A stretch of DNA of 64,000 nt, from contig JAEUIH010000024.1 of the NCBI GenBank assembly GCA_016795105.1, forward strand, positions 28,111 through 92,110, written 5' to 3'. Shown one piece after another: positions 9,930 to 19,036 of the stretch. The stretch is from Planctomyces sp. GTDB taxonomy: Bacteria; Planctomycetota; Planctomycetia; Planctomycetales; Planctomycetaceae. The translations under genes were made by a program, and so were the position numbers. Within the stretch, counting starts at the first letter, position 1. Each line of letters begins with the position of its first letter. Below the pieces are notes generated by a model, which was not told the origin of the DNA, ran no database searches, and worked only from the letters and a program-made list of their open reading frames with translations.

Positions 9930-12206
9930 ATGAATGACAGACTACTGACGGCCGTCCTTTTTCTTTTCACTGCGAACTGTTCACTCGCCCAACAGGCCTC
10001 TACGGAAACACTTTCCGTCGAATCAATCTACGGCGACAAAGCAGTTTCGGCGAAATCCTTCAACGCCGCGTGGGCGACGGATGGCCACAGCTACGCGGTT
10101 CAGGAGAATTCTGCGGGACAGTCTGAAGGTGATGCAGAAGATGCGGCCAAAGACATTGTCCTGCTGGATGCGGTCACCGGCGAGAAGAAGATCCTGGTTA
10201 AGTCATCGCAGCTGATTCCTGCGGGAAGCGAGAAGCCTCTGTCTGTGTCATCGTATGAATTTTCTGCTGATCGTTCTCAGGTGTTGATCTACACGAACAC
10301 CAAACGAGTCTGGCGTCAGAATACTCGCGGCGACTACTGGGTGCTGAATCTGGCAACAAATACTCTGCAGAAAGTTGGAAGCAGCCGACCAGAGTCATCG
10401 CTCATGTTTGCGAAGTTTTCACCGGATGGAAACTCGGTAGCGTATGTCCACGACAGAAACATCTATGTGGAAGACATCAAGTCTCAAGTCGTCGTACCAA
10501 TCACGAAAACTGATGGTCCTCACATTATCAATGGTACGTCTGACTGGGTGAATGAAGAAGAGCTCAGTATTCGAGACGGATTTCGCTGGAGCCCCGATGG
10601 CAGCCAAATCGCGTATTGGCAGTTCGATACAACGGGCGTGCCGGAAATGACAATGATTGACAACACGGCTGGCCGATATCCGAAGCTGATTACGTTTCCG
10701 TATCCCAAGGCGGGGCAGAAAAATTCTTCCTGCAGGATTGGCGTCGCTGATCTTGCGACCAATCAAACGAGCTGGGTTCCGCTGGCGGGCGACCCTCGAG
10801 AGCACTATGTGGCCCGCATTGAGTGGGCTCCGAAGAAGGACGGCCATTCTGCAGAACTTGTTCTGCAGCAGCTCAATCGTCTGCAAAACACGAATCGCGT
10901 TCTGAAGTGGAATTCGGCAACACAAGAGGCAAACGAAATCTTCGTTGAACGAGACGATGCATGGGTTGATGTGCACGACGAGATGTTCTGGCTGTCCGAT
11001 GCGAAACACTTTACATGGCCCAGCGAGCAGGATGGGTGGCGTCGTATTTATCTTGTCAACAGCAGCACGGGAGCAAGAACGCCTTTGACTCCAGCGAATG
11101 TCGATGCGATTGAATTAGTAGCCGTCGATGAATCCAGTCAATTAGCGTATGTGATTGCATCGCCGGAAAATGCAACCCAGCGATATCTTTACAAGGCAAA
11201 TCTTGATGGGTCTGGATGGCAACGTCTTTCGCCGGAATCACAACCGGGAACTCACGGCTATCGCATTTCTGCTGACAGAAAGTTTGCCGTTCACACGTAT
11301 TCCAGTCTGACCACAGTACCAACAATTGATTTGGTTTCGCTGCCTGATCACAAGACGATCCGTGTGCTTGAGGCGAACGAAAAGCTGGCTGAGCATGTTG
11401 CAAAGCACTGCACTGCTTTGGCCAGATTCCAGCAGGTCGAAATCGAAGATGGTGTGAAACTGGATTCGTGGGTCATTGAACCAGCAGTCATGGAACCCGG
11501 GAAGAAGTACCCCCTGTTGATTTATGTTTATGGTGAACCCGCAGGAACCACTGTCGTGGACCAATGGATGGGGTCAAGCTTTGAGTGGTATCAAATGCTG
11601 GCTCAGCAGGGCTACATTGTCATGAGTTTTGATAATCGCGGCACGCCGGCTCCAAAGGGGCGCGATTGGCGAAAGAGCATCTATCGAAAAATTGGCATCA
11701 ATGCTTCGATCGATCAGGCCGCGGCTGTCAGAAAGGTGTTGGCCGACAATTCGCATCTTGACCCGGCGCGAGTCGGTGTTTGGGGGTGGAGCGGCGGAGG
11801 ATCGATGACGCTGAACGCCATGTTCCGCTATCCGGACTTGTATTCGACCGGAATTTCGATCGCTCCGGTCCCTGACCAGTTGGGTTATGACACTATCTAT
11901 CAGGAACGCTACATGGGGCTGCCTTCTGACAACCCCGAAGGATACCGAGATGGCTCGGCGATTCACATTTGTCACCAGCTGAAAGGAAAGCTGCTGCTGA
12001 TCCACGGAACTGGAGACGACAACTGCCACTACGCGACGATGGAACAGCTCATCGACAAATTGATTGAGCACAATAAACAGTTTGATATGTTGTCGTACCC
12101 CAATCGAACTCACGCAATTCGTGAAGGGAAAAACACGACTCTGCACTTGCGAACTTTGATGACAAACTACTTGTACACCAACTTGCCTCGAGGGCCACGC
12201 GAGTAG
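9930..12206 (+). CDS. Prolyl oligopeptidase-family S9 peptidase (DPP-IV type)
   Basis: 758 residues: a signal peptide (cleavage near 'CSLAQQ'), a DPP-IV N-terminal beta-propeller (about 45-460) and a C-terminal alpha/beta hydrolase. The nucleophile elbow is GWSGGGS near residue 622, the Asp lies in 'HGTGDDN' near 693 and the His in 'NRTHAI' near 726. The propeller 'EE' pair that binds the substrate N-terminus is visible in 'VNEEELSIRDGF'. Such enzymes release dipeptides (often Xaa-Pro) from exported or imported peptides. The start lies within 5 bp of the sulfatase remnant, which suggests that an upstream gene was deleted. Confidence 0.92.
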   Translation: MNDRLLTAVLFLFTANCSLAQQASTETLSVESIYGDKAVSAKSFNAAWATDGHSYAVQENSAGQSEGDAEDAAKDIVLLDAVTGEKKILVKSSQLIPAGSEKPLSVSSYEFSADRSQVLIYTNTKRVWRQNTRGDYWVLNLATNTLQKVGSSRPESSLMFAKFSPDGNSVAYVHDRNIYVEDIKSQVVVPITKTDGPHIINGTSDWVNEEELSIRDGFRWSPDGSQIAYWQFDTTGVPEMTMIDNTAGRYPKLITFPYPKAGQKNSSCRIGVADLATNQTSWVPLAGDPREHYVARIEWAPKKDGHSAELVLQQLNRLQNTNRVLKWNSATQEANEIFVERDDAWVDVHDEMFWLSDAKHFTWPSEQDGWRRIYLVNSSTGARTPLTPANVDAIELVAVDESSQLAYVIASPENATQRYLYKANLDGSGWQRLSPESQPGTHGYRISADRKFAVHTYSSLTTVPTIDLVSLPDHKTIRVLEANEKLAEHVAKHCTALARFQQVEIEDGVKLDSWVIEPAVMEPGKKYPLLIYVYGEPAGTTVVDQWMGSSFEWYQMLAQQGYIVMSFDNRGTPAPKGRDWRKSIYRKIGINASIDQAAAVRKVLADNSHLDPARVGVWGWSGGGSMTLNAMFRYPDLYSTGISIAPVPDQLGYDTIYQERYMGLPSDNPEGYRDGSAIHICHQLKGKLLLIHGTGDDNCHYATMEQLIDKLIEHNKQFDMLSYPNRTHAIREGKNTTLHLRTLMTNYLYTNLPRGPRE

Positions 12207-12259
12207 TCTTCTGCACTGGTGCGAGTTGCCAAATGAGAATCACTGGAAGCTGATCATCA

Positions 12260-13147
12260 ATGACATTTTCAACGTTCCTCTCCCGGTCCGACCACCTCAT
12301 TCTCGATGGCGCAACTGGCACCGAACTCAATCGTCGGGGAGTAGAGACCGGGCTCCCGCTTTGGTCAGCCAATGCATTGATGAACGAACACGATGCCGGA
12401 ATCCTGCAGAACATCCACGAGGATTATCTTCGCGCAGGTGCGGACATCATCAGCACGAATACATTCCGCACGCACCGCCGTGCGCTCGCGCCCAGTGGAA
12501 ATGCGGAGCGCGCCTTCGAACTCACCCGCCGCGCTGTTGACATTGCCCGTGCCGCGATTGCCAGTGTGCCTGCCGACAGACCGCGTTTTGTGGCGGGCTC
12601 GATCTCTACGCTCGAAGACTGCTACCGTCCCGACCTCGTCCCGCCCGATGATGAACTCCGCATCGAACATTCCGAGCGGATTCATCACCTCATCGAATGC
12701 GGCGTCGATTTGATTCTCATCGAGACTATCAACACGCTACGTGAAGCGATGATCATTGCCCAACTTGCTTTGAACACAGGCACACCCGCCATCGTCAGCT
12801 TCGTTTGTGATCGCGGAGGTAAGATCCTTTCGGGCGAGACCCTTACTGAAGCGGCAGGGCAATTGCTCCCGCTTGGCATTTCAGCAATCGGCATCAACTG
12901 CGGACCGACGCCCTTTTTGGACAGGCCGCTGGCGGAACTAAGAGCTGCATGTGGAGAGTCTTTCCCGTTGATTGCTTATGGCAACATCGGTTACGCGGAT
13001 GAAACCGTCGGCTGGATCAACACGGATTCCGAAACCCCCTGTGTGTATTGCGAACATGCATCTCACTGGCCTGCAAAGATCATCGGCGGATGCTGCGGCA
13101 CAACACCTGACCATATCAGGCAACTGGCAAAAGCGATACGGGAGTAA
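12260..13147 (+). CDS. Homocysteine S-methyltransferase-family protein
   Basis: 295 residues forming a TIM barrel of the zinc methyltransferase family. 'ILDGATGTEL' opens the barrel, 'STNTF' follows, and the zinc-binding cysteines are in 'GINCGPTP' and 'IGGCCGTTPDHI'. The family moves a methyl group from S-methylmethionine or a folate/betaine donor to homocysteine or a related thiol. No partner domain of MetH is present. It follows the peptidase by 53 bp on the same strand, without an obvious functional link. Confidence 0.88.
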   Translation: MTFSTFLSRSDHLILDGATGTELNRRGVETGLPLWSANALMNEHDAGILQNIHEDYLRAGADIISTNTFRTHRRALAPSGNAERAFELTRRAVDIARAAIASVPADRPRFVAGSISTLEDCYRPDLVPPDDELRIEHSERIHHLIECGVDLILIETINTLREAMIIAQLALNTGTPAIVSFVCDRGGKILSGETLTEAAGQLLPLGISAIGINCGPTPFLDRPLAELRAACGESFPLIAYGNIGYADETVGWINTDSETPCVYCEHASHWPAKIIGGCCGTTPDHIRQLAKAIRE

Positions 13148-13152
13148 CACTG

Positions 13153-13230
13153 GGCGCCGACCGTGTTGGCGACGTGGCCGTATTGTTGGCTTGGTGCCCG
13201 AATCGTTGCCGGGGTGCCCGTATTGTTGCC
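13153..13230. repeat. 20-bp tandem repeat, about 3.5 units
   Basis: Three consecutive 20-bp units (13171-13190, 13191-13210, 13211-13230) share the pattern n4-TGSCCGWATYGTTGSC, and a shortened unit precedes them. The block sits directly behind the methyltransferase stop codon. No function is apparent. Confidence 0.6.
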
Positions 13231-13334
13231 GGATGGCTCGCTGGGATGTTCGACCTTCGGGATATGTTTGCAATACGGAGTGCAAGCCGTGGCACGACGG
13301 ACAGGGCAGAAGCTCTGGGCCCTTAAACGCAAAG

Positions 13335-13358
13335 AAATCCCGAGGATGCTCGGGATTT
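13335..13358. terminator. Hairpin, possible terminator
   Basis: AAATCCCGAG and CTCGGGATTT are perfect 10-bp complements around a 4-base loop (GATG), located between the methyltransferase and the sigma-factor gene. There is no clear T-run beyond the AT pairs in the stem, so terminator function is only likely. Confidence 0.5.
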
Positions 13359-13534
13359 CGGGATAAACGCTGAGATTCTCATCGACAAAATCGAGTCCAG
13401 CACTAATGTCGCAACCCATCGATCGCATCGAGCGAATTGGATTTCGGCACGCCTTCCAGCGTGCGGAATGGCCATGCAGAAAAAATTTCGAAAGATAAAC
13501 TGGGGTCCTGTGTGTTACTGACAGAGGAAAACAG

Positions 13535-14143
13535 ATGCACCATTGGCCGGAAACGAATGAAAGCCTGATCTTACGGGTTAAAGACCCGGCGGATGCGGCT
13601 TCGTGGTCCGATTTTCTCTCAATTTACCGGCCAGTAGTGGTCCGGATGGCTTGTGGGAGGGGATTGCAGCACGCAGATGCCGACGACCTGGCACAGCAGG
13701 TTTTCCTGTCCGTCGCGAAAGCGATTGAGACCTGGGAGCCTGACTCGCGCCAGCCACCGTTTAGAGTATGGCTCTCTCGCATCACTCGCAATGCGATCGT
13801 TAACGCGCTGACTCGTGGAAAACCGGACGCTCCCAGCGGCTCAACCAGTGTGCAGGAGATGCTGCGTGAATTGCCAGAACGAAATGATGAAACGCCCCGG
13901 CAGTTGATGGAGGAGAGTCGCCGCGAAGCCATGCGGTGGGCTTCCGACGAGATTCGAAGTGAATTCTCAGAAGTCACATGGGCCATGTTTTGGCTGACAT
14001 CGATCGAAGGTGAGAGTGTTGCAGAGGTGGCTCGCCGACAGAGCAAAACACCTGGGGCCGTCTACATGGCGCGCTTTCGTGTGATGCAGCGATTGAAAGA
14101 AAAAGTGCTCGAAGTATCCGAAGTCTGGAGTGACGTAAAATGA
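13535..14143 (+). CDS. ECF-type RNA polymerase sigma factor
   Basis: 202 residues. Region 2 is visible as 'DADDLAQQVFLSVAKAIETWEPDSRQPPFRVWLSRITRNAIVNAL' read in parts (residues about 48-92). Region 4 is 'VTWAMFWLTSIEGESVAEVARRQSKTPGAVYMARFRVMQRLKEK' (about 145-195). This matches the planctomycete ECF group associated with Ser/Thr kinases. Its TGA overlaps the ATG of the kinase gene by four bases (ATGA), so the two are translationally coupled. The kinase N-terminus is the probable regulator of this sigma factor. Confidence 0.88.
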   Translation: MHHWPETNESLILRVKDPADAASWSDFLSIYRPVVVRMACGRGLQHADADDLAQQVFLSVAKAIETWEPDSRQPPFRVWLSRITRNAIVNALTRGKPDAPSGSTSVQEMLRELPERNDETPRQLMEESRREAMRWASDEIRSEFSEVTWAMFWLTSIEGESVAEVARRQSKTPGAVYMARFRVMQRLKEKVLEVSEVWSDVK

Positions 14144-17106
14144 AACCTTCTACGGAATGTCTGGAAGCGTCTCAAGTCGATTCGCTGCTGCTGGGAAACT
14201 TGACTCCGGAGGAATACCAGGCAGTACAGGACCACCTGGAAAGCTGCGAAACATGTCGGACTCGCGTTGAAACGACAATCGGACCTGAGCAGTGGTGGAG
14301 CGATGTTCAGAGCGTGCTTCGCAGCCATTCATCGCTTCACGCGGCAGCTTCTCTCCGAGCCGCTGGAGGTTTTCGCGTTGAAGAAGTCAACGCTGATGCT
14401 GCGAGTCTCGGAGAGACTCGCCTACGTGAAAGCGTTCTCGATCTGCTGGGACCAACAGACGACCCCAACATGCTTGGTCGTATCGGCTCGTACGAAATCA
14501 TCGGGCTGTTGGGGCAAGGCGGAATGGGAGCAGTCTTTAAGGGTTTTGATCGATCGCTCAATCGCTTCGTGGCTATCAAGATGTTGTTGCCGCATTTGGC
14601 GGCGTCGGGAGCGGCTCGCAAACGATTTGCTCGCGAAGGACAGGCGGTTGCGGCTGTGGTCGATGATCACGTGATGGCAATCCACTGCGTTGACGAGTGG
14701 CGAGGCGTTCCGTATCTGGTGATGACCTACACTCGAGGGTGTTCGCTTCAAAAGCGACTTAGCGGCAATGGGCCGTTGAGAGTGCGCGAGATTCTGCGCA
14801 TCGGAATGCAAGCCGCCAGGGGACTTGCCGCGGCCCATGCGCAAGGCATTGTGCATCGAGACATCAAACCGGCGAATATCTTTCTCGACCAAAACGTCGA
14901 ACGTGTGCAATTGATGGATTTTGGCTTAGCCCGCGCTGTCGACGATGCCAGTCTTACTCGCTCCGGCACACTTGCTGGTACCCCGCAGTATATGTCTCCC
15001 GAGCAAGCTCGCGCTGAAACAGTTGATCATCGAAGTGATCTGTTCAGCCTTGGCAGTGTGATGTATGCCATGTGTACGGGGCATGCTCCATTCCGAGCCG
15101 AATCCAGCTATAGCATCCTGCGAATGATCACCGACAAAGAACCTCGACCGATTCCCGAGATCAACTCGGATATACCAGAATGGCTTTGCACGATCATCAG
15201 TAAGTTGATGGCGAAGCAAGCCAGTGATCGGTTTGGCTCGGCCCAGGAGGTCGCGAGGCTTCTTGAAGATTGTTTGGCTCATGTGCAGCAGCCAACAGTG
15301 AAGAAACTACCTGACAGCCTCATACAGCATCACCTGCTGGCAACTGTTTCGCCCCGCCGAGCCGGTTTGATGAAGCGATTCAAAGGACTTGGTATTCGAT
15401 CCTGGCTGCTCGCGGGCATCAGTGTTGCGGCGATCATGTTGATTGCCATGATGCTTCAGGACAACGGCCCCAATTCGAATGAGCTCAAAAACGATGAAGC
15501 AAAGGCGGCTTCGGATTGCGCTGTCGTGATGGTGATGCATCCAGCAGAATTGCGAAACGGAAATACGATTCAGCGTGCAGCAGCAGCGAAAACGCTGCAA
15601 CTGCTCACCGCTGACGACTATTGCGGCATCCTGGGCTACTACTCAGTTTCTGCTAAGACCGACACCTACTGGCTATGGGGCGACGGAACGGCGTTGCAAA
15701 AAATCGGAGAAGATCGAGATAAAATGCGAGCTGCTATCGCGGAATCCAGCACGGGCGACTTTCCGACACTTGAACCGGCGTTCAACATGGCTGTTGACGC
15801 GTTCCAGAAAGTAAACACAAAGCAGAAACTCATGATCGTCTTCACCGATGGCACTCCGCTGTTCGTTGATGCGACCCTGATTGACAGGTTTCGCGATGCC
15901 GGGATCAAAGTCTCTGTGATTCACGTCGATGTTCTTCGGATCAAGGAGAGGCCGCTACTAAAACGTCTGGCGGACGAGACCGGAGGAACGTATCACTACG
16001 CGTTGGCATCGCAGGCCAACGTGGTCGATACGCTTTTCGTCAGGGAAGTTCAGTCGCTTCGCTCGAACAGTAATGCGGCGTTGCAGAAAATCGCAGTCGC
16101 GTTTCACATGATTCACGATAAAGTTGGCTCGTTTCCTGGCAGTCGCATGAAGCATTTAGATCGGCAGGAAAATGAATTCGAACATCCGTATAGCTGGCGA
16201 GTTGCGATCCTTCCGTACATCGGGCAGCAAGAACTCTTTGACAAATATCGATTCGACGAGCCGTGGGATAGTGACAATAACCTGGCCTTATTGTCAGAAA
16301 TGCCCGAATTTTACCGCAGTCCACACGCACCGCGAGATCAGCGTCCAGGTAATACCAATCTGCTCGGCTTTGCTACCGAGCAGGGCGGGCTGGGGTTGAA
16401 GGGAGGTGAAACAATGTCCAGCTTCACGGATGGAACGTCCAATACGATCCTGATCGTCGAAACGGCTCATAGCGTGCCCTGGACCAAGCCAGAGGACCTG
16501 ACGGAATCGAAAGTTGAGCCCATCGCTGGACATCCATTGCGATTTGTCCTGGCAGACGGCAGTGTCGGTGAAATGAACTCTATCGACACCGATAACCTGG
16601 AAAAAATGATCACACGCAACGGCGGTGAAGTCATTCGAATAGAGCCGGCGGACAATCCGAAAGCGGTCGATGAGAGCAACGCACACGCGATCGATCATCG
16701 CAGCGCCCGATCAGTCGTCGAAGCCTATATAGAGCTGGCACTGGCAGGTGATATCGCGAAGGCGGCTGCGTTGTCAAAGAATTCTCCGGCTGATCCAAAA
16801 CAGATTGCAGAGATTCCGGAGTTTCTCAACGTCCAGCGTTTGAAGATCCAAACGGTCTACGTCAACGATCCGGCGAAACCGACGCGGGCCCTGGCAACTT
16901 CGGCAGCAGTGAAGCTCGACGAAGAACACAAGCAACCTGATGGTCAGCGCGATGGCTTCATGGTGTTCGGGCTTGAGCTGACCGATGACAAATGGTTTGT
17001 GATCGATATCGACTTTGAATCGGAATCAGGTGCTGAAAAGGAGCTGCAGCGATTTCTGGAAGCGAATCCAAAGTCAATCGGACTGCCACCGAGCCCAAAG
17101 AATTGA
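14140..17106 (+). CDS. Membrane Ser/Thr kinase with zinc-finger-like N-terminus, vWA and DUF1559 domains
   Basis: 988 residues. Order: an anti-sigma-like zinc motif (His32, Cys36, Cys39 in 'HLESCETC'); a PknB-type kinase (about 117-385) with the glycine loop 'LLGQGGMGAVFKG', the VAIK lysine, HRDIKPAN (about 239) and DFGLA; a transmembrane helix near 420-440; an extracytoplasmic von Willebrand A-like domain (about 465-620, 'IVFTDGTPLF'); a DUF1559 domain (about 640-820, 'SWRVAILPYIGQQELFDKY', 'SSFTDGTSNTILIVET'); and a C-terminal domain (about 855-980) resembling SnoaL/DUF4878-type folds. The protein can link an outside sensor to the cytosolic kinase and the coupled sigma factor. DUF1559 usually sits behind a pilin-like N-terminus, so its position here is unusual. 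Confidence 0.88.
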   Translation: MKPSTECLEASQVDSLLLGNLTPEEYQAVQDHLESCETCRTRVETTIGPEQWWSDVQSVLRSHSSLHAAASLRAAGGFRVEEVNADAASLGETRLRESVLDLLGPTDDPNMLGRIGSYEIIGLLGQGGMGAVFKGFDRSLNRFVAIKMLLPHLAASGAARKRFAREGQAVAAVVDDHVMAIHCVDEWRGVPYLVMTYTRGCSLQKRLSGNGPLRVREILRIGMQAARGLAAAHAQGIVHRDIKPANIFLDQNVERVQLMDFGLARAVDDASLTRSGTLAGTPQYMSPEQARAETVDHRSDLFSLGSVMYAMCTGHAPFRAESSYSILRMITDKEPRPIPEINSDIPEWLCTIISKLMAKQASDRFGSAQEVARLLEDCLAHVQQPTVKKLPDSLIQHHLLATVSPRRAGLMKRFKGLGIRSWLLAGISVAAIMLIAMMLQDNGPNSNELKNDEAKAASDCAVVMVMHPAELRNGNTIQRAAAAKTLQLLTADDYCGILGYYSVSAKTDTYWLWGDGTALQKIGEDRDKMRAAIAESSTGDFPTLEPAFNMAVDAFQKVNTKQKLMIVFTDGTPLFVDATLIDRFRDAGIKVSVIHVDVLRIKERPLLKRLADETGGTYHYALASQANVVDTLFVREVQSLRSNSNAALQKIAVAFHMIHDKVGSFPGSRMKHLDRQENEFEHPYSWRVAILPYIGQQELFDKYRFDEPWDSDNNLALLSEMPEFYRSPHAPRDQRPGNTNLLGFATEQGGLGLKGGETMSSFTDGTSNTILIVETAHSVPWTKPEDLTESKVEPIAGHPLRFVLADGSVGEMNSIDTDNLEKMITRNGGEVIRIEPADNPKAVDESNAHAIDHRSARSVVEAYIELALAGDIAKAAALSKNSPADPKQIAEIPEFLNVQRLKIQTVYVNDPAKPTRALATSAAVKLDEEHKQPDGQRDGFMVFGLELTDDKWFVIDIDFESESGAEKELQRFLEANPKSIGLPPSPKN

Positions 17107-17233
17107 CCTTAAAGATTTCGGTTCTTACGGCCGCTATCGGTGATCATCAAGTGTACTGGTGTGACTCTGCCAATTTCTTTGACGATGCTGCCAACGATCG
17201 ACACGTCCGCCAGAGCCGCGCGACCCTCTGCCG

Positions 17234-17275
17234 TAGTTGCCAAACCTCGGTGCCACCGGCACGGGGCCGGTGGGG
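17234..17275 (+). repeat. 42-nt structured repeat, copy a
   Basis: Constant box TAGTTGCCAAACC (17234-17246), six variable bases, an 8-bp stem CCACCGGC/GCCGGTGG around the pentaloop ACGGG, then GG. It is one of four copies with the same architecture within 270 bp. Confidence 0.8.
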
Positions 17276-17302
17276 CCGGTGGCAGTGTTTTCGCTTGCCG
17301 CG

Positions 17303-17344
17303 TAGTTGCCAAACCTGTTCACCGCTGGCACAGGGCCAGCGGGG
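17303..17344 (+). repeat. 42-nt structured repeat, copy b
   Basis: The same box TAGTTGCCAAACC, six bases, then an 8-bp stem of different sequence (CCGCTGGC/GCCAGCGG) around the loop ACAGG, then GG. Both stem arms have changed together relative to copy a. Confidence 0.8.
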
Positions 17345-17384
17345 TCTTCAGTGATGGCCACTGAGCAACTTACCCTCTGCGGGC

Positions 17385-17426
17385 CCCAACCGACCCCGCG
17401 TCGGTTGAGCCCCGGTTTGGCCACTA
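17385..17426 (-). repeat. 42-nt structured repeat, copy c
   Basis: Minus-strand copy: box TAGTGGCCAAACC (one base different), spacer GGGGCT, stem CAACCGAC/GTCGGTTG, loop GCGGG. Together with copy d it forms a 54-bp near-identical direct repeat (17383-17436 and 17455-17508). Confidence 0.8.
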
Positions 17427-17456
17427 AGCACGTCCTCCCCACACAACCCCCAAGGC

Positions 17457-17498
17457 CCCAACCGACCCCGTGTCGGTTGAGCCCCGGTTTGGCAACTA
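17457..17498 (-). repeat. 42-nt structured repeat, copy d
   Basis: Minus-strand copy: box TAGTTGCCAAACC, spacer GGGGCT, stem CAACCGAC/GTCGGTTG, loop ACGGG. The remainder of 17107-17669 shows no gene. Confidence 0.8.
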
Positions 17499-17669
17499 AG
17501 CGCGTCCTTGCGACAGCCCATGACTGGTGGACTCTCAGATTAGTGAAGAGTATGTAGTTGACCCAGTTCGAGATCAGCTCCCTGTGTTTTTAAACTGCCA
17601 TGCGAAGCTGACCATCAGTGACCAGGCGGCTGCCGTCACATCGCTGCCGAGAATTGCCTCGGCGGCGGG

Positions 17670-18983
17670 TCATGTGAGTCCGTCCAGGGGCCCACTGGCT
17701 GAACCGAACCGGTCGATCTCAATGCCACCTTTCTGCAGCATTGACGTGTAAAGATTGCACAAAGGTTGTTGGTCGACGCCCATCAGAGGAATTTTTTTCT
17801 CGGTACTGACGGGAACTTCCGGTGCAGGATTCAGTTCGTGGTTCACCTCTTCCAGGTAAGGGTGGTTAAAGGCAAGATGCTGACCGTGCTGGAATCCGCC
17901 TCCGGCGAGGATCACGGGAAGATTGTAGGTCCAGTGGGTGTTTCCATCTCGCAGGTTGCTGGTCATCATCACCATGGTGGAATTCAGCAAAGTCGAGTCG
18001 GCTTCCTGACTGTTCTTCAGTTTGCTGAGCAGTCCGGCAAACGACTGAATCAACTCCGCCTCAACTTTGCGGCAGGCGTCCAGCTTGCCTGGTTCTTTGC
18101 CATGGTGAGAAAGGTCATGGTGCATTCCGAACGTCATCAAACTCACTGATCGTGTGGAGTCGGTCACCAGCGCGAGGTGGATCATGTCGATCATCAGTTG
18201 AAACTTTGCTCTTTGCTGCTGGTTGTCACTGATGTCGTGAGGTTCGCTGCCGATCGTTGATGGCTTGGGGCGATTGACCCATTCGCGAACCATTTTGAGT
18301 TGACGTTCCACGTCGCGAACGGACTCGAAGTACTCCTGCACTCGATGGCGGTCGGTGCTGCTGATTCGAACATTCAGTCCTTTGGCTCTCTCATTGACGA
18401 AGTCGAGCATGCTGCGGCCTTCATCGATTCGGCGTAATTCAGCTTCCATTTCGGCCGGAGAAGCAGCAAGGAAGAGTTTCCTGAAAACTTCTGACGGTCT
18501 GTCGATCGCCGGGATCGAAACACCGTTTGCTGTGACTGAAAGTGAGGGCCCCTGAGTCGTCAACACGAAACTCTCGTACCGCGTCTCTCCGCGATACTGT
18601 GTGGCAAAAGCCTGGTCAACGGAAATCGTATTCTTGAGATTGTGAGAGTAGTCCGGATACGGAGCGCCGGTGAGCATGACAGCTTCCGCTTTGTGGCCGC
18701 CGCCGCCAGTATTGGGATGACTCAGGCCGCTGATCACAGTGAAGTCGTTCCGGAAATCTGCAAGGTGAGCAAGATGCGAAGGAAGGACGTAATCTCGCCC
18801 CGCCGTCACCGGAACGAAGGCGGTCGGATCAAAGCCGAAGGGAACTCCGATGCAAACCATGCGTCGTGGCGACAACGCTGGTGTGGCTCCGAGACTCGCT
18901 TTCGGCAGCATGCCTTCCAGCATCGGCAGGCCGATCGCAATGCCTGCGTGTTTCAGAGCAAGTCGGCGTGGGATTCGTTTCAT
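17670..18983 (-). CDS. DUF1552 protein (Tat-type signal)
   Basis: 437 residues. The N-terminus 'MKRIPRRLALKHAGIAIGLPMLEGML' (read in parts) is a twin-arginine-like signal typical of DUF1552. The body carries family landmarks such as 'GVPFGF', 'SGLSHPNTGGGGHKAE', 'SVDQAFA' and 'VILAGGGFQHGQHL'. These exported proteins are almost always encoded beside DUF1592 cytochrome-type proteins in planctomycetes; their reaction has not been established. The partner lies 53 bp upstream on the same strand, so the two form one operon. Confidence 0.92.
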   Translation of the reverse strand: MKRIPRRLALKHAGIAIGLPMLEGMLPKASLGATPALSPRRMVCIGVPFGFDPTAFVPVTAGRDYVLPSHLAHLADFRNDFTVISGLSHPNTGGGGHKAEAVMLTGAPYPDYSHNLKNTISVDQAFATQYRGETRYESFVLTTQGPSLSVTANGVSIPAIDRPSEVFRKLFLAASPAEMEAELRRIDEGRSMLDFVNERAKGLNVRISSTDRHRVQEYFESVRDVERQLKMVREWVNRPKPSTIGSEPHDISDNQQQRAKFQLMIDMIHLALVTDSTRSVSLMTFGMHHDLSHHGKEPGKLDACRKVEAELIQSFAGLLSKLKNSQEADSTLLNSTMVMMTSNLRDGNTHWTYNLPVILAGGGFQHGQHLAFNHPYLEEVNHELNPAPEVPVSTEKKIPLMGVDQQPLCNLYTSMLQKGGIEIDRFGSASGPLDGLT

Positions 18984-19036
18984 GGGAGGGCTTCTTTATG
19001 GACGGTAATCACTTTTGTACGCGACGGAGTCTATGG

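Noticed and set aside
13153..13230. Short CRISPR-like array
   Set aside because: Units are contiguous with no unique spacers.
17234..17498. CRISPR array
   Set aside because: Repeats are in both orientations with irregular spacing, stems vary between copies, and no cas gene is present.
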